DNA of 64,000 nt from Acinetobacter sp. NIPH 2699 (GCF_022549355.1 NZ_JAKZGL010000004.1:124001-188000); one strand, 5' to 3'. Numbered from the stretch's first letter, positions 9,488 to 18,601 are shown. The notes: a model not told the origin generated them from the letters alone. Numbers and translations are program-made.

Positions 9488-10828
9488 ATGGAACAAATGC
9501 GTTGGTTGGAATTGCTTTCAGCAATTCGTTTAGGTAGTAAGAAAAGCAGTTCAGAATTGGCTCGAAGCCCATTTCATAAAGATTATGACAGAATTATATT
9601 TTCCCAAAGCTTTCGTCAACTAAATAGAAAAACACAGGTTCATCCGCTTACCCAACACGATGGGATCCATACGCGTTTAACCCATTCTCTTGAAGTGTCT
9701 TGTATTGGACGCTCTTTAGGCATGCTTGCCGCAGAAAAAATTAAAGATGAATTACCTGTATGGATTTCACCTGCCGATGTGGGAGCAATCATTCAAGCAG
9801 CGTGTTTAGCGCATGATATCGGCAATCCACCTTTCGGTCATGCAGGCGAATATGCGATTCGTGAATGGTTTGATGATGCATCGCATCGTGACTTCTTGAC
9901 CAAACTCACACCAGAAGAAGCCGCTGATGTCCGTCAATTTGAAGGCAATGCGCAAGGTCTTCGATTACTGAGTCGAATTGACTATCATCCTGACGATGGC
10001 GGTATGCGTCTCACTTGTGCCACGCTAGGGGCTTATCTCAAATATCCGTGGTTATCCAAAACCATTGAAGAACAAGGTGATATCCCCTCTCACCAAAGAG
10101 CAAAGTTTGGTTGCTATCAATCTGAAAAAGAAATCCTAAAGCAACTTGCTGAACAACTGGGCTTAATCCAACTCGGTGAATATCATTATTGTCGTCATCC
10201 GTTGACCTATTTATTAGAAGCCGCAGATGATATTTGTTATGCGCTGATTGATTTAGAAGATGGCATTATTTTAAACATGTTGCACTACGATGAAGTTGAG
10301 CCCATTTTCCTGAATTTAATCGCAGACTTTGGTCGCCCTGAAGAGTTGTATTTGCCCCATACCACATGGCAACAAAAAATTGCTGCCTTACGTGGTCGAG
10401 TCATGAAACGTTTAGTGGAAGAAGTCAGTTCAGCATTTGCCAAGCATCATTATGAAATCTTGACAGGTCAACTCAAAGGTAGCCTTTTACAATATTGCTC
10501 ACCTGATATTGAAACAGGCATTCAAACTGCAAAAAATCTTGCCCGAGATCGGATCTTTGAACATCCTCAAAAATCAGGTCTGGAAATTATTGCACATCAA
10601 AGTTTACAAACCATTTTAGATGCTTTTGTTCCACTGACCATGCCACATAAAAGCTTAAGTTTTAAAGAGCAGCGGTTGCTTTCTATTTTGCAGCACTCAG
10701 GCGCAAAATTCCAAAGCAATCATTATCAAAATATCATGCAAGTTTTAGATATTATTAGTAAGTTCTCTGACCACCAAGCCTATAGTTTGGCACAAGAGCT
10801 GAAAGGCAATAAAGTTGGATTCTTTTAA
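9488..10828 (+). CDS. dgt: dGTP triphosphohydrolase (dGTPase)
   Basis: HD-domain metalloenzyme that splits dGTP (and possibly other dNTPs) into the deoxynucleoside and tripolyphosphate, controlling dNTP pools and in some bacteria limiting phage growth. The 446 residues carry the HD-superfamily ligands: the N-terminal segment with HTRLTHSLEVSCIGRSLG, the His-Asp pair in CLAHDIGNPPFGHAGE, and a later AADDICYALIDLEDGI helix. The start region (PFHKDYDRIIFSQSFRQLNRKTQVHPL) is typical of the family. Its stop overlaps the next start by one base (TAATG), so translation of the zinc-ribbon gene is probably coupled to it. Confidence 0.93.
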   Translation: MEQMRWLELLSAIRLGSKKSSSELARSPFHKDYDRIIFSQSFRQLNRKTQVHPLTQHDGIHTRLTHSLEVSCIGRSLGMLAAEKIKDELPVWISPADVGAIIQAACLAHDIGNPPFGHAGEYAIREWFDDASHRDFLTKLTPEEAADVRQFEGNAQGLRLLSRIDYHPDDGGMRLTCATLGAYLKYPWLSKTIEEQGDIPSHQRAKFGCYQSEKEILKQLAEQLGLIQLGEYHYCRHPLTYLLEAADDICYALIDLEDGIILNMLHYDEVEPIFLNLIADFGRPEELYLPHTTWQQKIAALRGRVMKRLVEEVSSAFAKHHYEILTGQLKGSLLQYCSPDIETGIQTAKNLARDRIFEHPQKSGLEIIAHQSLQTILDAFVPLTMPHKSLSFKEQRLLSILQHSGAKFQSNHYQNIMQVLDIISKFSDHQAYSLAQELKGNKVGFF

Positions 10829-11529
10829 TGTCTCGATTTATTGATAAAGGTATAAGTAGCTTATCTCTTCTCAAACCTGAAATTTGGGTGCATTGTCCAG
10901 CATGTGAAAAGCTCGCAAAAATTATCGAAATAAAGGAACAAGAATCGGAAATAGTAAAGGTCTTTTGTACTCAATGTACATATCGCAAAGCATTACAGCA
11001 TATTCGTGCCCAAAGTTATGACTACATGAGTTATTACTTTAATTTAAATCAAAATATGGCTGAATGGAGCGGTGCATGTGAAGTCGAAATAAATACGAAA
11101 TGTACAATATGTAAGAAAGGGAAATACAACTATATTAGGCAATATGCCCGTAAATCACTTATTCCACGAGAGATAACTGTAAGCTGTAATTTCTGCCTAC
11201 GAGAAAATAGTTTTAATGACTCTGCCTATACTTTAAGAAAAATAAGTTACTCAAAAATTGGCGTTGATTCTTATTATTCATATCCATTATTTTTAAATAT
11301 AGCTGTTCGACAAGGCCAAATCTGTGTTTATAACCCAACTCATTTAGAAATATTGAAAAACTTTATTCAAGCCGATCTAAGAGAACGTAAATTTCCAAAT
11401 AATAATCGCAGTTATTTTTCGCGACTACCTGCTTGGATAAAATCCACGCGAAATCGTAAAGAAATTCTAAAAGCCATTTTGCGTTTAGAACAAATGGCAT
11501 CTACTATTCAACCATCAACAAATAAGTGA
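10828..11529 (+). CDS. Unrecognised double zinc-ribbon protein
   Basis: A 233-residue protein I do not recognise. Two CxxC...CxxC modules are visible: Cys23/Cys26 with Cys47/Cys50, and Cys92/Cys95 with Cys120/Cys123, consistent with two structural zinc ribbons. The rest is basic and rich in aromatic residues (a YYSYPLFLN segment and a C-terminal basic helix NRKEILKAILRLEQMA). There is no signal peptide or membrane span, so it is probably a cytoplasmic nucleic-acid or protein binder. It starts on the last base of the dgt stop codon and ends 9 bases before ruvA, so it sits inside a dgt-ruvAB transcript. Its base composition is more AT-rich than ruvA and ruvB, which hints at later insertion into the operon. 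No function is assigned. Confidence 0.75.
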   Translation: MSRFIDKGISSLSLLKPEIWVHCPACEKLAKIIEIKEQESEIVKVFCTQCTYRKALQHIRAQSYDYMSYYFNLNQNMAEWSGACEVEINTKCTICKKGKYNYIRQYARKSLIPREITVSCNFCLRENSFNDSAYTLRKISYSKIGVDSYYSYPLFLNIAVRQGQICVYNPTHLEILKNFIQADLRERKFPNNNRSYFSRLPAWIKSTRNRKEILKAILRLEQMASTIQPSTNK

Positions 11530-11538
11530 AAAAACTCA

Positions 11539-12141
11539 ATGATCGGATGTTTAATTGGCGAAGTGTTTGCCTTAGAAGCCCCAACGGTACTCCTCAATGT
11601 CAATGGTGTTGGCTATGAAATAGACACCCCTCTTTCGACATTTTGCCAATTACAAAAGGGACAGAAAGTGACGTTATGGACGCATTTAGTAGTCCGTGAA
11701 GACGCACAGCAACTCTATGGTTTTATTGATCCCCATGAAAAAACCATTTTCCGCACCTTACTCAAGGTCAATGGCGTTGGTCCTAAAATGGCTCTAGGTA
11801 TTCTTTCAACCTTGAGCGTGGATATGTTAATACATACCGTTGAAAATGGTGATGTCAAAACATTGGTAAAAGTCCCTGGTGTAGGTGCTAAGACTGCTGA
11901 ACGCTTGATGATTGAATTACGTGATCGTTTCAAAGCATTTTCAAGCAGTACTGCTTCGAATAACTCAACATCAGCTCAAATACAATTCACTGGAAACTCT
12001 GCTGTTGCCGAAGCAGAAGCTGCTTTACAATCATTAGGCTATAAACCACTTGAAGCACAAAAACTGATTCAAGCCGTTAAAGCTGACTTTACTGAAGCGA
12101 GTGATATCATCCGTGCTGCGCTTAAATCATTGAATAAATAA
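11539..12141 (+). CDS. ruvA: Holliday junction branch migration subunit RuvA
   Basis: The DNA-binding tetramer that holds four-way junctions for the RuvB motor. 200 residues is the usual length. The N-terminal OB fold (MIGCLIGEVFALEAPTVLLNVNGVGYEIDTP) is followed by the two helix-hairpin-helix motifs (LLKVNGVGPKMALGIL and LVKVPGVGAKTAERLMIELRD), then a flexible linker and the C-terminal RuvB-binding three-helix domain (AVAEAEAALQSLGYKPLEAQKLI). The ribosome binding site is weak, so coupling to the zinc-ribbon gene nine bases upstream is likely. ruvB follows after 18 bases. No LexA box is seen directly upstream because the gene is internal to the operon. Confidence 0.97.
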   Translation: MIGCLIGEVFALEAPTVLLNVNGVGYEIDTPLSTFCQLQKGQKVTLWTHLVVREDAQQLYGFIDPHEKTIFRTLLKVNGVGPKMALGILSTLSVDMLIHTVENGDVKTLVKVPGVGAKTAERLMIELRDRFKAFSSSTASNNSTSAQIQFTGNSAVAEAEAALQSLGYKPLEAQKLIQAVKADFTEASDIIRAALKSLNK

Positions 12142-12159
12142 AGATAGACCGAATCAATT

Positions 12160-13155
12160 ATGCAAGACCGTTTAATCAGTGGTTCTGAAAAACCTGAAGA
12201 TCATTTTGATCGTGCAATTCGCCCAACCTCATTAGCTGACTATATTGGTCAGCCGGTGGTTCGTGAGCAAATGGAAATCTTCATTGGGGCTGCACGTGGA
12301 CGGGGTGAAGCCTTAGACCATACTTTGATTTTTGGCCCACCGGGTTTAGGTAAAACCACCTTAGCCAATATTATTGCGCGTGAAATGGGAGGCAATTTAA
12401 AGTCAACTTCTGGTCCAGTATTGGAACGTGCAGGTGATTTGGCAGCGATGCTGACCAACCTTGAAGAAGGTGATGTTTTATTTATTGATGAAATTCATCG
12501 TCTTTCACCCGTAATCGAAGAAATTCTCTATCCTGCCATGGAAGATTATCAACTCGATATTATGATTGGTGAAGGGCCAGCAGCCCGTTCAATTAAACTG
12601 GACTTACCACCTTTTACTTTGGTTGCTGCAACAACACGTGCAGGTCTACTCACCTCCCCTTTGCGTGATCGTTTCGGGATTGTGCAACGTTTAGAGTTTT
12701 ATTCAGTTGAAGACCTCACCCATATCGTGACACGTTCAGCTAACCTCATGGATGTACCAATCACCAAAGAAGGCTCAACCGAAATTGCCCGTCGTGCGCG
12801 TGGCACACCACGTATTGCCAATCGCTTATTACGTCGTGTTCGTGACTATGCTCAAGTCAAAGGTAATGGTGAAGTAACACAAGACATGGCTCAACGTGCT
12901 TTGGATATGCTCAATGTCGATAAAGATGGTTTAGATACCTTAGATCGTCGCTATCTCAGTATGCTACTAGAGCGTTTTGAAGGACGACCAACTGGTGTTG
13001 AAGCTTTGGCTGCGGCAATGGCAGAAGACAGTGGTACGCTTGAAGATGTGATTGAACCGTATTTAATCCAGCAAGGCTATGTGATGCGAACTGCTCGTGG
13101 TCGTATTGCAACCAATATGGCGTATTTACAGTTTGGTTTGACACCGCCTGAATAA
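12160..13155 (+). CDS. ruvB: Holliday junction branch migration ATPase RuvB
   Basis: AAA+ hexameric motor that pumps DNA through the RuvA-bound junction. 331 residues. Visible: the N-terminal LISG...[11 protein letters not shown] signature, Walker [10 protein letters not shown], Walker [10 protein letters not shown], the sensor/arginine-finger region [17 protein letters not shown], and sensor 2 in [18 protein letters not shown], with a C-terminal winged-helix domain ([18 protein letters not shown]). It is co-transcribed with ruvA. The operon's end has no classic terminator, but a palindromic repeat lies at 13217-13291. Confidence 0.98.
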   Translation: MQDRLISGSEKPEDHFDRAIRPTSLADYIGQPVVREQMEIFIGAARGRGEALDHTLIFGPPGLGKTTLANIIAREMGGNLKSTSGPVLERAGDLAAMLTNLEEGDVLFIDEIHRLSPVIEEILYPAMEDYQLDIMIGEGPAARSIKLDLPPFTLVAATTRAGLLTSPLRDRFGIVQRLEFYSVEDLTHIVTRSANLMDVPITKEGSTEIARRARGTPRIANRLLRRVRDYAQVKGNGEVTQDMAQRALDMLNVDKDGLDTLDRRYLSMLLERFEGRPTGVEALAAAMAEDSGTLEDVIEPYLIQQGYVMRTARGRIATNMAYLQFGLTPPE

Positions 13156-13216
13156 GATAAAAATCAATAAAATTCTTCTTATAATAAAGTGATTAATATA
13201 ATATATAAACTATTTT

Positions 13217-13291
13217 AGACTTCTTTCATAAATCCTTTTTCTCTCGATGGGAGAAATATAAAAAGGGTATAAATAATAATGAAAGAAGTCT
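13217..13291. repeat. Palindromic dispersed repeat, copy A
   Basis: A 75-base imperfect palindrome. The ends AGACTTCTTTCAT (13217-13229) and ATGAAAGAAGTCT (13279-13291) are perfectly complementary over 13 bases; inside, ATCCTTTTT pairs with AAAAAGGGT (one mismatch), and TTTCTC pairs with GAGAAA around CGATG. It shares ends and the central CTCxxGATGGG core with copy B at 41153-41250, so it is a repeat family and not only a terminator. Confidence 0.8.
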
Positions 13292-13324
13292 TTTAGTCAC
13301 TTTATTAATTTGTTTAGGGTAAAA

Positions 13325-14218
13325 ATGAAAAATAAACTTTTAACGATCTTCTGTGGTAGTACATTATTAATCACAGCATGTGGGGGTGGAAGTGATGGCT
13401 CAAATAACAGCGACTCATTTCAAAGTAAAGAAAAAATAGACTACACCAAATCAGAGTCTATTGAATCAATTTATGAGCCAATCATCAATTTATCTCAGGA
13501 ACAAGACAATATCATAGTGATTGGCACTGAGTTTGCAGAAAGTCTCTATTATAGTATTCATGCTGGCCACAATTTTAAATGTTCCGAGGGGTCATATACA
13601 AAAAATAGCGATAAGAGTATTACATTTAATAAATGTGAGTTTCTAGATTTTGCTAACAATGGTAACAGCAGTCTAACCAGCTTAAGACTTATGACCATCT
13701 CTGGATCAGTAAATAGCAAAGAAACATTATCTACAGATTCAGGACTTTATGAGACTACACTAAGAAACTTCACAATCACTCCACCTAATGATGTAACACT
13801 TACTTACAACGGTAATATCGTTAGTAAATACAGCCCTACCTCTACTCAATATCAAATTAAAAAAATGTCGCTTAGTGTATTTGATGACGAAACGCAAAAA
13901 ACACTACAGTTGATTATCAATAATTATCAACTTAATGTGAATAATCTTATTCTCACTGCATTAGGAAACATCGAAGGCAATCCAGAGAATAAAATATTCT
14001 CAGTAAATTTCAAAAGTGATCTTAGATTTGAAAGCGATAAGGATAAGGCAACTTTCCACCCTAATTTTGCTGAAATTATTATTGAAGATACGAACAACAT
14101 GAAAAATTCAATTAAGATTTCAAATACAAGCAACTACAAAGCATTAGTTCATGCTTATGCGGAAGGTAACACTGTTAAAGGATATCCAAAAACGATTGAA
14201 TGGGATGATTTGAATTAA
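13325..14218 (+). CDS. Unknown lipoprotein
   Basis: A 297-residue secreted lipoprotein with no recognised domain. The signal peptide MKNKLLTIFCGSTLLITAC ends in a lipobox (LITAC) followed by GGGSDGSNNSDS, a flexible linker of the kind that favours outer-membrane sorting. The rest is Ser/Thr/Asn-rich and looks beta-rich. I chose the ATG at 13325 over an in-frame TTG at 13310 because AGGG sits about 8 bases upstream of the ATG and the signal peptide then has normal length. It stands alone between ruvB and the Tol operon, with a repeat upstream and a terminator downstream. Confidence 0.8.
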   Translation: MKNKLLTIFCGSTLLITACGGGSDGSNNSDSFQSKEKIDYTKSESIESIYEPIINLSQEQDNIIVIGTEFAESLYYSIHAGHNFKCSEGSYTKNSDKSITFNKCEFLDFANNGNSSLTSLRLMTISGSVNSKETLSTDSGLYETTLRNFTITPPNDVTLTYNGNIVSKYSPTSTQYQIKKMSLSVFDDETQKTLQLIINNYQLNVNNLILTALGNIEGNPENKIFSVNFKSDLRFESDKDKATFHPNFAEIIIEDTNNMKNSIKISNTSNYKALVHAYAEGNTVKGYPKTIEWDDLN

Positions 14219-14245
14219 GGTAACAATCATTCTTCGTTCTTTAAG

Positions 14246-14276
14246 AAGCCCTACTTGTTAGGGCTTTATTTTTTCC
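14246..14276 (+). terminator. Terminator after lipoprotein gene
   Basis: Stem AAGCCCT (14246-14252) with AGGGCTT (14260-14266) and a 7-base loop, then TATTTTTTC. Confidence 0.8.
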
Positions 14277-14372
14277 CCATTACCAATATGTTATTTATTA
14301 CTATTTCCATCCCTTGCTCGAAACCCTATCATTCCACCATCGCCCGAAACATACTGAAATAGGTTAAAGGAC

Positions 14373-14786
14373 ATGGCAAATCATTTCGAATTCAATATCC
14401 GTGTATATATCGAAGACACTGACGCAGGCGGTATTGTTTACCATGCCAATCATATCCGTTTTATGGAACGTGCCCGTACCGAATGGTTACGTGCAGCAGG
14501 CGTAGATCACTACTGGCATCAACAAGACTACAACTTCGTCGTACATCAAATTCAGGTCAAATATGTACGTCCTATATTAATGGATGATTTGATTACCGTT
14601 ACAGCACGTGTTATTTCGTGTAAAGCAGCATCTTTTGTGTTGCAACAAAATATTTATCGTGGTGAAATCTTGCTGGCTTCAGGTGAGGTTGTGTTGGCAT
14701 GTCTCAACAAAGAGTTAATGCCACGTAGACTTCCTGATGAAATTCGTGATCTGATTCAAAAAGAATTAGCACAGGACGAAAAATAA
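14373..14786 (+). CDS. ybgC: Tol-Pal-associated acyl-CoA thioesterase YbgC
   Basis: Hotdog-fold thioesterase, 137 residues, that hydrolyses acyl-CoA thioesters and is linked to phospholipid metabolism at the inner membrane. The active-site stretch YIEDTDAGGIVYHANHIRFMERARTEWLR with the catalytic Asp is intact. It is the first gene of the Tol-Pal cluster, as in many proteobacteria, with 18 bases to tolQ. AAAGGACAT directly before the ATG provides a ribosome binding site. Confidence 0.93.
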   Translation: MANHFEFNIRVYIEDTDAGGIVYHANHIRFMERARTEWLRAAGVDHYWHQQDYNFVVHQIQVKYVRPILMDDLITVTARVISCKAASFVLQQNIYRGEILLASGEVVLACLNKELMPRRLPDEIRDLIQKELAQDEK

Positions 14787-14804
14787 ACTTTTGGCACTGA
14801 ACTT

Positions 14805-15503
14805 ATGGCAACTAATTTAGACTCTTCAATGCATATTTCCGACCTTATTTTACAAGCAAGCCCTGTTGTACAACTGGTCATGCTGATCTTGTTATTTGCT
14901 TCTATTTATAGCTGGTATGTAATTGCTAAATTACATATGAGCTATAAAAAAACAGGACAAGCTGATGAACATTTTCAAAAGATGTTTTGGTCAGGTGCCG
15001 AGTTAAATACGCTTTATAACAATGCTCAACTCAACTCTAAACGTCATGGTTTAGAAGATATTTTTTATCAAGGTTTAGCTGAGTTTTTTAAACTAAAAAA
15101 ACGCAAAGCAGAGACCACACAAACCATTGATGGAACCGAACGTATTCTTCGTGTTGGTTTAAGTCGTGAACAAGGTCACTTAGAGCAAAGTTTGGGTGTG
15201 CTTGCAAGTATCGGTTCTGTTGCGCCATATATTGGTTTATTTGGTACTGTTTGGGGCATCATGAATGCTTTTATTGGTCTAGCTGCCGTCGATCAAGTAA
15301 CTTTAGCAACTGTAGCACCTGGTATTGCAGAAGCACTGATTGCAACAGCGATTGGTCTATTTGCTGCGATCCCTGCTGTACTCGCATTTAACCACTTTAC
15401 GGCCAAAGGCGAAGCAATCTATACAGATCGTGCTCTATTTGCAGAAGAAATGGTTGCCTTGTTACAACGCCAATCTATTGGAACGACGCAGGAAGATGCA
15501 TAA
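14805..15503 (+). CDS. tolQ: Tol-Pal system proton channel subunit TolQ
   Basis: Inner-membrane MotA/TolQ/ExbB-family protein of 232 residues with three membrane spans: residues about 20-42 (VQLVMLILLFASIYSWYVIA), 135-157 (ASIGSVAPYIGLFGTVWGIMNAF) and 170-195 (VAPGIAEALIATAIGLFAAIPAVLAF). With TolR it converts the proton gradient into TolA movement for outer-membrane constriction at division. Its stop overlaps the tolR start by one base. Confidence 0.96.
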   Translation: MATNLDSSMHISDLILQASPVVQLVMLILLFASIYSWYVIAKLHMSYKKTGQADEHFQKMFWSGAELNTLYNNAQLNSKRHGLEDIFYQGLAEFFKLKKRKAETTQTIDGTERILRVGLSREQGHLEQSLGVLASIGSVAPYIGLFGTVWGIMNAFIGLAAVDQVTLATVAPGIAEALIATAIGLFAAIPAVLAFNHFTAKGEAIYTDRALFAEEMVALLQRQSIGTTQEDA

Positions 15504-15955
15504 TGGCAATTCAACGATCTGGACGTTTTGAGCGCATCAAAAAGCCACTCAAAAGTGAGATGAATGTCGTTCCTTATATTGATGTCATGTTAGTGCTGTT
15601 GGTTATTTTTATGGTCACAGCACCCATGATCACCAGTGGGATTAAGGTAGATTTACCTCAGGCAAACACGCCTCCTATTGAAACCCAAGAGCGGCCTCCT
15701 ATTGTCACATTAGGTAGTAGTGGTAATATTTATTTAGAATTCCAAGATCATGATAAAAATAAAATTTTATCACTTCAGGAACTAGAAAGTATTTTAACCG
15801 AAGCTCAAATAAAAGCTGAGCAAGAAAATAAAATGCTTACCGTGTTAGTCAATGGTGACCAAACACGCCCTTATGGGGATGTCATTGCACTCATGGCAAG
15901 TTTACAAGATGCAGGTTTAACCCAAGTGGGCTTACTGACAGAGCCGTTAAAATAA
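15503..15955 (+). CDS. tolR: Tol-Pal system protein TolR
   Basis: ExbD/TolR-family protein, 150 residues, with a single N-terminal span (VVPYIDVMLVLLVIFMVTAPMI) holding the conserved proton-pathway Asp (PYIDVMLVLL), followed by a periplasmic domain ending in the dimer-forming VxVNGDxxxPYGDVIALMASLQDAG segment. The start overlaps the tolQ stop by one base (TAATG), so the two are translated in a coupled way. tolA begins four bases downstream. Confidence 0.96.
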   Translation: MAIQRSGRFERIKKPLKSEMNVVPYIDVMLVLLVIFMVTAPMITSGIKVDLPQANTPPIETQERPPIVTLGSSGNIYLEFQDHDKNKILSLQELESILTEAQIKAEQENKMLTVLVNGDQTRPYGDVIALMASLQDAGLTQVGLLTEPLK

Positions 15956-15958
15956 GCT

Positions 15959-17218
15959 ATGAAAAAATTTCAAAAGCCACCTTTTCAACAAAAACAAAAT
16001 GCGATTGCACTGGGTTTTACACTCGGTGTTCATGTCGTGGCTATTGTTGGCTTATTGTATTTGGGTATGAGCAAACCACTTGAACAACCTAAAAAGTTGA
16101 CGACTACTTTGGTGAAACCTGAGGACTTACCAAAACAAATCGACACTGAAACAACAGCCGAGAACCAAGCTGAGGAAATTCAAGGTCCTATTGTAGACGA
16201 TACATTGCCACAAAATTTACCAGCCACACCATCACAACCGACTGAACAACTGCTTGCTGCTGAAAAGCAAAAAGTTGAGCAAGCACAACAAGCAAAGTTG
16301 GCAGAACAAAAACGTCAGGCTGATGAGGCAACTAAAGCTAAACAAGCAGAAGCAGATGCCAAGGCAAAAGCTGATGCTGATGCGAAACGTAAAGCCGATG
16401 CCGATGCGAAACGTAAGGCCGACGCAGATGCTAAACGCAAAGCTGACGCTGATGCGAAACGTAAAGCCGACACTGATGCTAAGGCAAAAGCCGATGCTGA
16501 CGCGAAACGTAAAGCCGACGCTGATGCCAAACGCAAAGCTGATGCAGATGCTAAGGCAAAAGCCGATGCTGACGCGAAACGTAAGGCCGATGCAGATGCC
16601 AAACGCAAAGCCGATGCTGACGCGAAACGTAAGGCCGATGCAGATGCCAAACGCAAAGCCGATGCTGACGCGAAACGTAAGGCCGATGCCGATGCAAAAC
16701 GCAAAGCTGACGCTGATGCTAAGGCAAAAGCTGATGCTGACGCGAAACGTAAAGCTGACGTTGATGCTAAGGCAAAAGCCGATGCTGACGCGAAACGTAA
16801 AGCTGACGCAGACGCTAAGGCAAAAGCCGATGCAGACGCGAAACGTAAAGCTGACGTAGATGTGAAGGCTAAAGCCGATGCTGACGCTAAAGCCGCAGCT
16901 GCAAAACAGGCTGAACAAGAAGCAGCACAGAAAAAAGCTGAATCTAGACGTATTGCTTCAACAGCTAAACGAGATTTCACAAATAAAATTGAACGTGCTT
17001 GGAACTTACCAACAGGCTCATCAGGACAAAAAGCCACAGCTCGTGTAACACTCAGCGATAGTGGTGCAGTTTTATCTGTAATTGTTAATGCCAGTGATCC
17101 TGACGTAAAAGCAAGTGTAGAAGCTGCCGTAAGAGCTGCTGCACCTTACCCAATGCCAGAAGATCCTGATGCACGTCGAGAAGCAAGAAGCTTTACCTCA
17201 AGTTTCACTGCAAAATAG
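15959..17218 (+). CDS. tolA: TolA, with an expanded Lys/Ala/Asp octad repeat
   Basis: Periplasm-spanning link between the TolQ/R motor and Pal/TolB. 419 residues: one N-terminal membrane span (AIALGFTLGVHVVAIVGLLYLG), a long helical middle, and a C-terminal TonB/TolA-like domain (FTNKIERAWNLPTGSSGQKATARVTLSDSGAV...). The middle holds 22 perfect-length octads of the form KADADAKR/A (bases 16367-16894), predicted to form one continuous charged helix. The terminal domain is intact, so the protein should work; repeat number probably varies between strains. Long frames on the opposite strand across the repeat are shadows of its composition. Confidence 0.95.
   Translation: MKKFQKPPFQQKQNAIALGFTLGVHVVAIVGLLYLGMSKPLEQPKKLTTTLVKPEDLPKQIDTETTAENQAEEIQGPIVDDTLPQNLPATPSQPTEQLLAAEKQKVEQAQQAKLAEQKRQADEATKAKQAEADAKAKADADAKRKADADAKRKADADAKRKADADAKRKADTDAKAKADADAKRKADADAKRKADADAKAKADADAKRKADADAKRKADADAKRKADADAKRKADADAKRKADADAKRKADADAKAKADADAKRKADVDAKAKADADAKRKADADAKAKADADAKRKADVDVKAKADADAKAAAAKQAEQEAAQKKAESRRIASTAKRDFTNKIERAWNLPTGSSGQKATARVTLSDSGAVLSVIVNASDPDVKASVEAAVRAAAPYPMPEDPDARREARSFTSSFTAK
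16367..16894 (+). repeat. 22 x 24-bp in-frame tandem repeat in tolA
   Basis: 528 bases made of 22 successive 24-base units encoding KAD(A/T/V)D(A/V)K(R/A), without any indel. Synonymous differences separate most units. Within it, 16562-16609 and 16610-16657 are identical 48-base blocks, followed by a third nearly identical block, a mark of recent slippage or unequal recombination. Confidence 0.95.
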
Positions 17219-17233
17219 TAATAAATAGTTAAC

Positions 17234-17266
17234 GTTACATGCTTTTAATAGCACAAAGCATGTAAC
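17234..17266 (+). other. Strong hairpin between tolA and tolB
   Basis: Perfect 12-base arms GTTACATGCTTT (17234-17245) and AAAGCATGTAAC (17255-17266) with a 9-base loop, but no T-run after it. It is better read as an intra-operon mRNA stabiliser or processing hairpin than as a full terminator; it may tune tolB-pal relative to tolQRA. Confidence 0.65.
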
Positions 17267-17317
17267 TATGTTAAATAGTCAACAGCCACAAAAAACACGA
17301 AAGTAAGTAATTTTAAT

Positions 17318-18601
17318 ATGGAAAAGACTCGTAAGCATCTCATCGCCATCGCAGTTTTCACTGCAATTAGTACCGCTATTCCTGTAACAGCTTTTGCACA
17401 ACTTCACCTAGAAATTGCAAAAGCACCCGAAAAAGCACCTAAAATCGCAATCGTGCCATTTACAAATGATTCTGCGATCTACCCTATTGTTGAAAATGAT
17501 TTAAATCGCTCTGGACGCTTTAGCAGTGCCTCAAAAAATCTGCCGGCAACAGCAAGTATGAATCAGATTCAGGCTGGCGATTGGCAAAATGCTGGCGTTC
17601 CATATGTCGTTGTTGGTCAAAGCAAAGCCATTAACGCCAATACCTTTGAAATTCACTATCAGCTCTATGACGTACAGAAACAACAATACTTACTCAATGA
17701 AGTTTTAACCGTGCCAGCGGGTCGTGTTCGCCAAGCAGGCCACATGATCAGTGATGCGATTTACCAAGCATTGACAGGTATTGCTGGAGATTTTAGTGGG
17801 CGCATTGCCTATGTGTTACGCAACCAAGCAACACCCGCACAACGCTACACTCTGCAAGTTGCAGATACCGATGGGGAGCAACCTAAAACGGTATTGGCAT
17901 CACGTGATCCTATTCTCTCCCCAACATGGTCACCTGACGCTAAAAAAATTGCTTATGTTTCATTTGAAACCAAACGCCCTGCAATTTATCTTCAAGATTT
18001 AGCAACTGGTCAACGTGAAGTCTTGGCAAGTTTTAGAGGATTGAACGGAGCGCCAAGCTTCTCCCCAGATGGCCGATCTATGCTTTTCACTGCATCAATG
18101 CATGGCAACCCAGAAATTTACCAAATGAATCTGAATACACGCCAAGTACAACGCATGACCAACGATACTGCGATTGATACTGAAGCACGCTATGCACCAG
18201 ATGGTAAATCATTTATTTTTACTTCTGATCGTGGTGGTTCTCCACAAATTTATCGTTATACTTTTGCTGATAACTCCGTTAAACGTTTGACGTTTAGAGG
18301 TGCCTTCAATGCGCGTGGTACGCTTAGTGCTGACGGTAAAAAAATTGCCTTAGTCCATCGTCCTAGCGGTAGTAATTATAAAGTTGCCCTTCAAGATATT
18401 AATACAGGCATCACCAATATTTTAACCCCAACCAGTTTAGATGAATCACCAAGCTTCTCACCTAATGGTCAAATGGTTGTTTATGCGACGCGTGAAGGTA
18501 ATCGAGGCTTATTGTCGATCATGTCTACTGATGGTCGTTTCCGTATGAATTTACCAAGCGAACAAGGCGAAGTCCGTGAACCCGCTTGGGCACCAAAATA
18601 A
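17318..18601 (+). CDS. tolB: Tol-Pal system periplasmic protein TolB
   Basis: 427 residues with a cleavable signal peptide ([28 protein letters not shown]), an N-terminal alpha/beta domain ([11 protein letters not shown]...) and a C-terminal six-bladed beta-propeller with repeated [15 protein letters not shown] / [15 protein letters not shown] / [14 protein letters not shown] / [15 protein letters not shown] blades. It binds Pal and TolA in turn. It follows tolA after 99 bases that contain a hairpin; pal follows after 22 bases. Confidence 0.97.
   Translation: MEKTRKHLIAIAVFTAISTAIPVTAFAQLHLEIAKAPEKAPKIAIVPFTNDSAIYPIVENDLNRSGRFSSASKNLPATASMNQIQAGDWQNAGVPYVVVGQSKAINANTFEIHYQLYDVQKQQYLLNEVLTVPAGRVRQAGHMISDAIYQALTGIAGDFSGRIAYVLRNQATPAQRYTLQVADTDGEQPKTVLASRDPILSPTWSPDAKKIAYVSFETKRPAIYLQDLATGQREVLASFRGLNGAPSFSPDGRSMLFTASMHGNPEIYQMNLNTRQVQRMTNDTAIDTEARYAPDGKSFIFTSDRGGSPQIYRYTFADNSVKRLTFRGAFNARGTLSADGKKIALVHRPSGSNYKVALQDINTGITNILTPTSLDESPSFSPNGQMVVYATREGNRGLLSIMSTDGRFRMNLPSEQGEVREPAWAPK

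Noticed and set aside
16232..17037. Long open frames on the opposite strand and in another frame across the tolA repeat
   Set aside because: They arise because the 24-base repeat lacks stop codons in several frames; the translations are low-complexity and have no start signals.
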